A stretch of 64,000 nt of DNA from contig CM043967.1 of NCBI GenBank assembly GCA_014529385.2, positions 84,976,778 to 85,040,777 on the forward strand, read 5' to 3'. This document shows positions 45,437 to 54,925 of the stretch, piece by piece. The position numbers and the translations under genes are program-made. The notes under the pieces were generated by a model. The model saw nothing but the letters and a program-made list of their open reading frames with translations. It made no database searches and had not been told where the DNA came from. Within the stretch, counting starts at the first letter, position 1. Every line of letters starts with the position of its first letter. Source of the DNA: Adiantum capillus-veneris (taxonomy: Eukaryota > Streptophyta > Polypodiopsida > Polypodiales > Pteridaceae).

Positions 45437-47223
45437 AAAGGGCGTCTGGAACATTGTGCAAGGCATTGACGTACGTCCTGGTTCTGAGGATGTAGGCGAT
45501 GTTGAGGATGTTGCAGGTCTTGTTGCAAGGATTGCTGCTGTAAGAGTTGTTTTGCCTACGACAGAACAAGCTCTTTGGGATGTAAAGGATGCGCAGGCTC
45601 ATGCATTGATTGCGTTGTCTGTGAAGCGCACCATTGTTCCTCACATCCGTTCAGCAAAATCTGCAAAACAGGCTTGGGATATTTTGGCTGGTCTTTATGC
45701 AAGTCGCAATGAGGCTAAAATTGCTTTGCTGCGTAAAGAGCTGGAGTCAAATATTATGTATAAGAAAGATGACATGGACACTTTCCTTGCTAGTGTCAAC
45801 AATATCAATGAGCAGCTTATATCTGCAGGTGGTCATTTCAGATAGTTCCCTTGTGCAGACTGTTCTTGATGCCTTACCAGATTCTTAACAGACTTTTGCT
45901 AGTACTTAAAGACGTATGACCCAAGGAAATCTAGAAGTTGTCAAGTTTGATGCATTATGCACATTGCTGTTGCAAGAGTCTCTTTCCAGAAATAACAGGA
46001 CTAGACAGAGTGCAGTTGAACAGGCTTTTATTGCTTCTCAAAGAAAGGGTGGTAACAACAATGCAGCCACTTCTTATGGTTCTGTTGTGAGTGGCAAAAC
46101 TTCTATTCTTAATGCTTCTGTTGGCAGCACTTCGTCTGGCAATTCTGGTGATAAGGGCAAAAAGAAGATGCGTTGCCATTATTGCAAGGCTAATGATCAC
46201 TTGATCAAGTCGTGTCCTAAGTTGAAGGCCAAAGAGGCTAAGAAGAAAGAGGGTGCTTCCACTGCAAATACTGGTTCCACTACAAATGCAACCATTGTTG
46301 AGTCTTCTGTGAAAGGAGACTGTGTTGCTGATGTTGATGCAGAATGGGCTTTTACGCAGAGTGCACTTACAATCCTGCTATCCATGATACATGCTTGTCA
46401 GTTGCTACAGATTCACATGTGTGGTATTTCGACAGTGGTGCTACAAATCACATTACCTCACATCGTGAATTGTTTACCTCTCTCGAGTCTGTCCCTCATG
46501 GGAATTCAGTCACTTGTGCCAACAATGCCTCCTCTTATCCAGTTCAGGGAGTTGGAAAGATTGTGCTTATTGCTGCTAATGGCAGTTCTTTCACACTTTT
46601 TGATGCACTTTATGTACCTGGGATCAAGAAGAATCTCTTGTCTGTATCCGCACTTGCTAGACTTGGACTTGTAGTCAAATTTGTGGATGACAGATGTACA
46701 GTTCATGATCTCAGTTTTGGTGATGAAATTGTTGCATCTGGCCTTTTATGCCGTGGGCTGTATAAGCTCACTTTGTATGACAAGTGTGGACAAAATTTTC
46801 CAAATGTTGTTGCAAATTCAAGGGCTATTTCAGATGCAAAACTTTGGCATGCACGTTTCGGTCATCTGAATTTTGCCAGTTTGCTGCGTTTGCAGAAATC
46901 TGATATGGTTGCTTCTTTGCCGCCTCTTGAAGCACATGTCAAACATGTTTGTGAATGACGTATTTTGGGTAAAATGCAGCGTTCTAAATTTCCAAAGGAT
47001 GTTTCAGTTCGGGCCACATGCAAGTTGCAGCTTGTGCATAGTGATGTTTGTGGGCCCATGCAAACTCCGTCCTTGGGAAATTACCTGTACTTTGTGACTT
47101 TCATTGATGATTACTCTAGGCCTGCATAGTTATTTCCGCTTAAAGCGAAGTCTGAAGTTTTTATGTGCTTCAAACAATTTCTAGCTATGGCTGTAAATGT
47201 CTTGAAATGTACTATGGGCACCC
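45437..47223 (+). pseudogene. Copia C gag, protease and integrase start
   Basis: Gag begins without its first residues (KGVWNIVQGIDVRPGS at 45438). It continues with VRVVLPTTEQALWDVKDAQA and AKQAWDILAGLYASRNEAKI to 45845, then a frame break, then LESSLSRNNRTRQS-type sequence and the zinc knuckle CHYCKANDHLIKSC (46170-46212). Protease DSGATNHITSH is near 46430 in a frame open to 46958 (YVPGIKKNLLSVSALARLGL, WHARFGHLNFASLLRLQKSD). A TGA at 46956 interrupts the integrase zinc motif. The frame then resumes (ILGKMQRSKF, VHSDVCGPMQTPSLGNY, FIDDYSR) up to the insertion point of element B at 47223. Confidence 0.85.
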
Positions 47224-47415
47224 TGAAGGAGTACGAGCGGAAGTGCGACGCGTGAGAGAGTGCGAGAAGAAGAGCACGACGATATGGTGAACTCACTCTA
47301 CTGTAATGTGTAGAGCATTGTGAGTTCTTATTAGGTTTTTACAAAAGAATATGTGTACATACCTGGCGGCCCGCCCACTTACCTGGGCGACCACATTGGG
47401 CTTTATACCCCAACA
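47224..47415 (-). repeat. 3' LTR of copia B
   Basis: 192 bp, 97% identical by eye to the LTR at 52107. Confidence 0.95.
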
Positions 47416-47444
47416 ACCTCCCACTTAAAGTCCAATGTGGTACT

Positions 47445-50400
47445 TTAAGTGTGAGAGAATCTACTATACAAGCTAATATACAAGAGATGTAGAGAAGTGA
47501 TGTACCACCCTACACCTAACTGCTTGCAAAAATGCGCAAAGCTCTCTGAAGGAAGTCCTTTTGTAAGTAGATCAGCAGGATTTTCTGTGGTGTGAACTTT
47601 GACAAGCTGAAGTTGCTTATCCTCGAGCATTTTCCTGATGAAATGATACTTCACATCCACATGCTTTGTCTTTGAGTGATAAACTGGATTGCGAGCCAAT
47701 TGTATAGCACTTTGACTATCACAATATAACACAGGCATCTCTTCTTTGATTCCCAAATCTGTTACTAGTCGATTAAGCCAAATTGTGATGCTGCAACATA
47801 TTCAGCCTCTATAGTAGACTGAGTAACACAATCTTGTAATCTAGAACGCCATGATACTGCTCCACCAGCCAATGTAAATACATACCCTGACGTAGACCTT
47901 CGGTTGTCTAAGTCACCTGCATAATCTGAGTCTGTAAACCCTTTACACTTAGCTCCTGACTCCCATAGCATATACACATACTCTTTGTAGCTTTCAGGTA
48001 TCTCAATATTCCTTTCACTGCCTCCCAATGTTTCTTGCCTGGGTTTGACATGTATCGACTTACTACTCCCACTGCAAATACAATGTCTAGGCGAGTAGCA
48101 ATCATTGCATACATCAAACTACCCATTGCAGATGCATATGGAATCCTATCCATTTCAGCCTGTTCTTCCTCAGACACAGGAAAATCTTGTTTGCTAAGTT
48201 TCACATATGGTGGCAATGGAACACTCAATGCCTTTCCCTTCTCCATATTGAAACGTTGCAAAACCTTGTCAATATACTCTGTTTGAGATAAATAAATCCA
48301 CTTCTTTGATATATCTCTCTCAATGCGCATACCAAGTATATGACTTGCCTCACCCATGTCTTTCATGTCAAATGATTTTGCCATCTTTGACTTCAAAGCT
48401 GAAATTTCTTCCAAGTGCTTGCCAGCAATCAACATGTCATCCACATAAAAAATAAGGATCAACCAACTGCCATCCTTAGCCTTCTTTGTATATAGACAGT
48501 GATCGAACTCACTACGTTTGTAGCCTTGAGAAAGCATAAACTTGTGGAACTTATGGTACCATGCCCTCGGTGATTGTTTTAAGCCATAAAGACTCTTTAA
48601 CAACTGGCATACCAAATCTTCCTTGCCTTTCTCAACAAACCCTTCTGGCTGCTGCATGTAAATTTCCACATCTAAATCACCATGCAAGAACGTTGTCTTG
48701 ACATCCATTTGGTGCAACACCAAATCTAATATGGCAACGAATGCAAGAAAGCATCTCAATGTAGTCATCTTGACCACCAGAGAGAAGACTTCATCAAAGT
48801 CAATGCCTTGTTCTTGCTTAAAGCCCTTGGCAACAAGCCTTGCTTTGTACTTTGGCTGACTATCATGAGCGGTGATCTTATACCTGTAATCCCATTTACA
48901 AGGTAGAGCCTTTTTGCCCTGTGGTAATTTAACTAGCTTCCATGTCTGGTTTTTATGCAGAGCTATCATCTCTGACTGCATGGCCGATTGCCAATTCCCG
49001 GAGTGCTTCATTTGTACTGCTTCCTTGTAACATGAAGGCTCATTGCAATCAGTCAACATGACATAGTTCATAGATGGAACAAACCTATCAAGAGGTCGTG
49101 TGATACGTCCAGATCTACGCACAATAGGTGGCTCAGGCATAGCCACAACCTGTGGTTTCACTCTATCCTGTCCTTGCTCCTCTTGAGCCCTGACATTTTG
49201 TCTTGCACGTGCAGGTCCATCTTCTTGGAAGACAACTCTTCTAATCTCCTCAACCCTCTCTGGTTTAGAATGATATTTGGCTTCATTAAAGTGAACATCA
49301 TTGCTGCGGATAACCTTTCTGGATTCGGGATCCCAAAGTCTATACTCCATCTCACCAGAATTACCATAGCCTAGAAAGATGCACTTTCTACTCTTTGGCT
49401 CAAGTTTGTTCCTAAATTCCTTTGGAACATGAGTATATGCCTCACAGCCAAAGACTCTGAGATGCTTGTATGAGGGCATTTTGCCTAACCATACCATGTC
49501 TTCCCCACTGAATCCTTCTGCAAAACCTTGCTAGGAGATCTATTTATAAGATGAACAGCTGTTGATATAGCTTCAGCCCAAAACCCATTTGGCAATTGTG
49601 CATTAGACAACATACTTCTGACTTTCTCTTGTATGGTCCTATTCATCCTCTCAGCAACACCATTTTGAGGAGGATTGTAAGGAGCAATAAGTTCACGTTT
49701 TATACCTTTTGACTCACAAAAGTCCTGAAAGGCCTTTGAAACATACTCTCCACCATTGTCAGTGCGTAAGCATTTAAGCTTCTTGCCACTCTGATTCTCC
49801 ACAAGTGTCACAAACGTTTTGAAAACACTAAATGCTTCATCCTTGTGCTTGAGAAAGTAAACCCATACTTTCCTCGAGTAATCATCTATAAATGTCATAA
49901 AGTAAGAAGCTCCCCCTAGAGATAGGTTAGGCATAGCTCCACACAAATCACTATGAACAAGTGCCAACTGTGTATCTCTTCTACTGCTTCTATGCTTATG
50001 TGGCTGTTGTGTTTGCTTACCATACAGACAATGTTCACAGAATTCAAAATCATTAAATGACAAACCAGGCAAATAACCAGAACGAGACAAGATTTCCATT
50101 CCCTTCTTGGACATATGTCCTAACCGGCTATGCCACAAAGAAACGTTCGGCTGCTTGGTTACATTGATTACATTTTTAGAGACATTTAATACATAAATCA
50201 TGTAAAGTCCTCCAGACTTTACTCCATGTGCTACTGTCATAGAACCCTTGGATATCTTCCACATGTTCTGTCCAAAAGTGGTGACGTAGCCAGCATCATC
50301 AAGTAAACCTGTGCTGATCAAGCTCTTTGTAATTGCGGGAACATGTCTCACATTCTTCAACGTGAAAGAAGAGCCATTCTGAAACTTCAATTGAACATCT

Positions 50401-50803
50401 CCAACACCTAAGTTCTCACATGTCTGCCCATTGCCTAGCCGAACATGATCTTTAGTGGTCACATAAGAGGTAAACCACTCCTTGTTTGGAGACACATGAA
50501 GTGATGCCCCTGAGTCTATAATCCAGTCACTCAGTGCATTTCCATCAGATGCTGTAAGAAGAGCTGAGTCCATTGTATTTTTCAAGAAGTAGATATCTCC
50601 TGACACTAGAGTGTCATCCTCTGCAACAGTGTTTGTCACATTTATTTCTTGATTCTTCACTGAGGACTTGTTCTTCTCACCATGGTCTTCTACTTTCTCT
50701 TTGCCTTTTTTTGCTTTCCATTCTCTGCAGTCTCTTTTCATGTGACCCTTCTTACCACAATGGTAGCATTCTATGTCGCTCTTCCCTTTAGCACTGCGGG
50801 ACT
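47445..50803 (-). pseudogene. Copia B pol (zinc knuckle to RNase H)
   Basis: In the same frame as gag: zinc knuckle CYHCGKKGHMKRDC (about 50771-50730), protease DSGASLHVSP, GAG-pre-integrase WHSRLGHMSKKGMEIL, integrase VHSDLCGAM, FIDDYSRKVWVYF, RTDNGGEYVS, PPQNGVAERMNRT to 49485. A frameshift near 49490 leads into a 529-codon frame (49497-47908) with the integrase tail (YKHLRVFGCEAY), reverse transcriptase (FDEVFSLVVKMTTLRCFLAF, YGLKQSPRAWY, catalytic YVDDMLIAG) and the RNase H start. Two more frameshifts split RNase H (DSDYAGDLDNRRSTSGYVF; then CDSQSAIQLARN, HSKTKHVDVKYHFIRKML). It needs a nonsense and at least three frame lesions reversed to work, so it is inactive. Confidence 0.92.
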
Positions 50804-51608
50804 TGCTACAAGACTGATCCCTCTTTCCACCTTTGTACTTTTCTTTGGTCCTTCCCCTGACAACTCAGGCTGTTCCTTTGCCTTTGTCCATTGTCTTTCT
50901 GTTGGTTTCTTTAGTAAGCAGACTGCCTTCTACACCTGCTATGGTCAAACCATCTGGAGGTGCACAATTACTCAACGCTGTGAGCAAAGTGTCCCAACTT
51001 TCCGGCAATGTAATCAACAGGAACATAGCTCTAACAGGTTCATCAAACTTGACACCTTGAGCTGACAATTGACCGTAGATGGTGTTGAATTCATTCAGAT
51101 GATTGGACATAGGGGTCCCTTCTTTCATCTTCAAGTCAACAAGCTTCTTAAGCCAGTATACCTGTGAAGCTGCACTCTGCTTCTCATAAAGATCACTCAG
51201 CTTTGTCCATGCTTGATAAGCCGACATCTCGTTTGCTACATTGGACATAGGGGTCCCTTCTTTCATCTTCAAGTCAACAAGCTTCTTAAGCCAGTATACC
51301 TGTGAAGCTGCACTCTGCTTCTCATAAAGATCACTCAGCTTTGTCCATGCTTGATAAGCCGACATCTCGTTTGCTACATTGAAGTAAACGCTTTCTGCCA
51401 AAGTCAGCATAATGGTAGAAAGTGCCAATTTATCCATTTCGCTCCATTCATCTTCGTCCATATCTTCTGGTTTTATCCCCTTGAGCTTTATAGGTTTTAT
51501 CTGCTTCTTTTGTACCAACACATGCCAAATCTGCTTCTTCCACAATGGGAAATTAGTTCCATCCAGCTTCTTGATATTGTAAAGAGCAGTGTCCTATGAT
51601 CCAGCCAT
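50804..51608 (-). pseudogene. Copia B gag with internal tandem duplication
   Basis: ATG at 51608 (MAGS, then TAG at 51594-51596, then DTALYNIKKLDGTNFPLWKK), the normal copia Gag opening with a premature stop. The frame then runs to a TGA at 50865-50867 and continues open beyond it to the zinc knuckle. Residues NVANEMSAYQAWTKLSDLYE through KEGTPMS (46 residues, 138 bp) are present twice in tandem with no frame change (51106-51243 and 51244-51381). UBN2-type Gag motifs: LYEKQSAASQVYWLKKLVDL, LPESWDTLLTALS. Confidence 0.9.
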
Positions 51609-52106
51609 AACTACGCTTCACAGTAGTTTACTTTCCTGGGAAAAATTCGGCAGAGTTTCCCCTGTAAACTGTCCTCTGAACCAATATCAACCTGATGAAC
51701 TGGTGGATGTCGCCTACAGTCTGTGTGTAGGTGCGCCCGTGTCGTATGTGACACGCCTCCAAGAATTGTAAGCCGTCCTTCGTTGTGTAGATAGCCACAA
51801 ATCAGCACTCTGAAAGTGCGGATATCCTCAGCACTTGCAGTCGTAGGCCGAAACCCCAAATTTGCAGAGTCGGATCTGCACCCGCCAAGACCACGTAGTC
51901 GAAAATGGCCTGCGCAGATCTTTGTTGAAGCTGAACGGTGGCCGAGATGACCTCAGAATGAAATTCTGAGAACACCCAGCCCTTCGCGCTATCCCACAAG
52001 AATTGGGGCCGTGTCTTTGCCTGTCGAATCTCACTTCAATCTGAGCAGGTGACTCTGGCTACCTACAAATGCTGCCCCGAGCCTCGATCTAAGCTATGAT
52101 ACCAGT
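51609..52106 (-). other. Leader of copia B
   Basis: Untranslated region between primer site and gag start; no open frame of note. Confidence 0.7.
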
Positions 52107-52298
52107 TGAAGGAGTACGAGCGGAAGTGCGACGCGAGAGAGAGTGCGAGAAGAAGAGCACGACGATATGGTGAACTCACTCTACTGTAATGTGTAGAGCA
52201 TAGTGAGTTCTTATTAGGTTTTTACAAAAGAATATGTCTACATACCTGGCGGCCCACCCACTTACCTGAGCGACCACATTGGGCTTTATACCCCAACA
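52107..52298 (-). repeat. 5' LTR of copia B
   Basis: 192 bp, followed on - by the initiator-tRNA primer site. Confidence 0.95.
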
Positions 52299-52303
52299 CA
52301 CCC

Positions 52304-54623
52304 TCCGTTCCGATCGAGGTATATATCCATGAATTTAATTCATTTCTGGCTAGTCGTGGGATAAAACACCAATGTACAGTGCCTTATACACCTCAGCAAA
52401 ATGGTGTTCCTGAGAGGAAAAACAGGTCACTGACGGAAATGGCAGGATATATGGTCAAAAGTCAAGCTTTGCCGCATTCTTTTTGGCTTGAGGCCATCAT
52501 GTGTGCCACTTATGTACTTAACAGGTGTCCTACAAAAGCTTTGCAGTCTATTACTCCATATGAAGCATGGCATGATAGAAAGCCTTCTATCGAGCACATG
52601 CGTGTTTTTGGCTGTTTAGCATATGCTTTGGTGCCACAAGTGCAGCGCAAAAAATTGGATGATAAGGCTGTCAAATGTATTTTTTTTTGTTATAGTGTTG
52701 AAAGCAAAGGTTACAAGTTGGATCGTCCGCAAACTAAACGTACTCTGGTTTCTCGGGATGTAGTGTTTGTGGAAGATTCTGTTCAGCCCTTGTTGTCATG
52801 TACTTGAGACAGTAATGTAAGCTCACAGGACATTTATGACACTTTGTTGCCTCTTTTCGGTGGTGAAAATACGAATGTACGTTCCAATGAGGCAAATGTA
52901 CAGCCTATGGGGGTTTCCGAAAATGTTCTAGATCAGTCTATTACTGATGCAGATGTACATGATGTACTTGATGAGGAAAGGACTGAAAATGAGCAGGCTA
53001 GAGGTATGCCAAAATGGCTGGTGCACACTTTGCGTGACAGTAAATTGGATGCACCTTTGTCTACTCGTACTCGTTCAGGCTCTCACCATGCATCTTATGC
53101 ATCAGATTGTTATGCTTTGGCTGTGTCTAGGTTACATGATGTTGAGGAGTCTCTGTCTTTTGATGAAGCACAGAATTCCAAAAATTGGATGGCTGCCATA
53201 CAATCAGAATATGATGCACTCATAGAAAATGACACATGGACTTTATGTGATTTGCCTCATGGCAAAAAGGACATTGGTACGAAGTGGGTTTACAAGTTGA
53301 AACGCAAGCCGGATGGTGAGATTGATCGCCATAAGTCTCGACTTGTTGCAAAGGGTTATGCACAGCAAAAAGGCATAGATTATGAAGAGACTTTTTCTCC
53401 CACTTGTCGCATGACTACTGTGCGTTTTCTATGTGCATTGGCAGATCATTTTGATTGGGATGTACATCAATCAGACATTGTTACTGCTTTCTTCAATGGT
53501 GACATATTTGAGGAAGTTTATGTAACGCAGCCTCACGGTTTTGTCATAAAAGGACAAGAGGACAAAGTGTGCAAATGTAACAAGTCTTTGTATGGGTTGA
53601 AGCAATCTCCTCGTGCTTGGTATGAGAAAGCTGACACTCATTTGGTCAAACAAGGCTTTCGTAACAGTCCAACATAAAGCACATTGTATGTAAAGCGTGA
53701 GTGTGATGTACTTCTCATTGTGGTTCTTTATGTTGATGATTTGCTGATCACTGGACCAAATGAGAGACATATTGCTGAATTTAAGGCTGATTTGAATGCT
53801 ACTTTCAAGATGAAAGATTTGGGGCTGTTGTATCATTACTTGGGTATACAGTTTAAGCAGTGTGATGGTGGTATTGCCTTGTGTCAGAAAAGTTACATAG
53901 AGACATTGCTATGTAAGTTTGGACTTGAGGATTGCAAACCTATTGCCACTCCCATGGGAATAGGTTTGAAGTTGAGTCTACATGATGCTGGAGATCCTGC
54001 TGATGTCCAATTTGCAGTCTCACAGGTCAGTGGATTTATGCATAGCCTAGGGTCTAAGCATTGGCAAGCTGTCAAGAGGATTTTCCGCTACCTTAGTGGC
54101 ACTTTACATCTTGGCTTGTTTTATCCCAAGGGGGGATCATTGTCGCCATACTTTCATGATTTTTCGGACTCGGATTGGGCTAGTTGTTTTGACGAGAGTG
54201 TCCACAAGTGGTTTTTGTTTCATGCTTGGCAGTTCATGTATATCATGGTTGAGCAAGAAGCAACCTACTATGGCCACTTCGAGTTGTGAGGATGAGTACA
54301 GGGCAGTCTTCACAGCTACGGTTGAGTGTGTATGGCTCAGACGCCTTATGGTTGATTTGGGTGTTGGATAGGACACTGCCAACACTATCTACACTGACAG
54401 TCAGAGCGCATTGGCAGTTGCGAGGAACCCAGTTTTTCATGCTCGCACAAAGCACATTGAGGTGCATTACCACTATGTCAGGGAGAGGCTCTCAGCAGGA
54501 GAGATCAGCTTGGCTTATGTGCCAACACGGGACCACCTTGCAGATCTTTTCACAAAGGCATTGTCTCGTGAGAAGCTTGAAGCTTTCCGCAAAGCTTTGG
54601 GCTTACTCCCCTATGTGGACTGA
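52304..54623 (+). pseudogene. Copia C integrase end, reverse transcriptase, RNase H
   Basis: Resumes the integrase of C after element B (RSDRG, EFNSFLASRGIKHQCTVPYT, PQQNGVPERKNRSLTEMAGY) to a stop at 52807. The linker and reverse transcriptase run 52844-53677 ([51 protein letters not shown]). A TAA at 53675 replaces a Glu codon and the same frame continues (catalytic YVDDLLITG near 53727). About 48 bases encoding the GCLIYVCNTRPD region, present in D, are deleted near 54003. RNase H is split over frames (SWLSKKQPTMATSSCEDEYR; ARNPVFHARTKHIEVHYHYV; DLFTKALSREKLEAFRKALG) and ends at 54623. Confidence 0.9.
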
Positions 54624-54698
54624 TCATGTCCTTAGGGCATGCCACTTCCCTTTATTCATGTGCCAGCTCTCGTTCACCGCATCACTCCAGGGGGGATT

Positions 54699-54925
54699 TG
54701 TTACCATATACATGTGGTAGTGATGTGTGAGAACACACTAGGACCGTCGGGGCCTTTGTTACCTCATTAGGAGGTTTTTTCCCCCGAGCATTGTATATAC
54801 GCCCATCACTCTAGGGCTATCTATCTTTCCATTGCACACTAAGTAAAACACTCTCTATTGTGTGCCTTGAGCTTCCTTCGTCTTCTCCAAGCTGTGTGCG
54901 TTTCTCTGCAACCCTTATTCCAACA
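54699..54925 (+). repeat. 3' LTR of copia arm C
   Basis: 227 bp, TGTTACC … TTCCAACA, preceded by a CCAGGGGGGATT polypurine tract. Homologous to the inverted LTR at 41978-42204. Confidence 0.93.

Larger units (their letters stand above)
47224..52298 (-). mobile_element. Ty1/copia element B, full length, nested in C
   Basis: 192-bp LTRs at 47224-47415 and 52107-52298 (on -: TGTTGGGG … CTCCTTCA) differ at 5 positions by eye. The 5-bp duplication CACCC flanks it (47219-47223, 52299-52303). Primer site ACTGGTATCATAGC follows the 5' LTR on - (52093-52106), and the polypurine tract AAGTGGGAGGT precedes the 3' LTR. It has all copia domains in - orientation. It splits the integrase of C exactly between the codons for TL and RSDRG, so it is younger than C. 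Confidence 0.96.
45437..54925 (+). mobile_element. Copia arm C, 5' end missing, carrying element B
   Basis: Same family as D, on + strand: gag from its N-terminal region, zinc knuckle, protease and the integrase start to 47223, then element B, then the rest of integrase, reverse transcriptase, RNase H, polypurine tract (CCAGGGGGGATT, to 54698) and a 3' LTR (54699-54925). No 5' LTR, primer site or gag start precedes 45437. Its end abuts LINE-2 at 54926. Confidence 0.9.

Noticed and set aside
47401-47407. TATAAAG near the LTR start of copia B as promoter
   Set aside because: It lies about 10 bases from the LTR edge, leaving no room for U3; probably not the promoter box.
41978-54925. D and C read as one ordinary full-length element
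   Set aside because: The LTRs are inverted relative to each other, the coding arms face outwards, and there is no target duplication.
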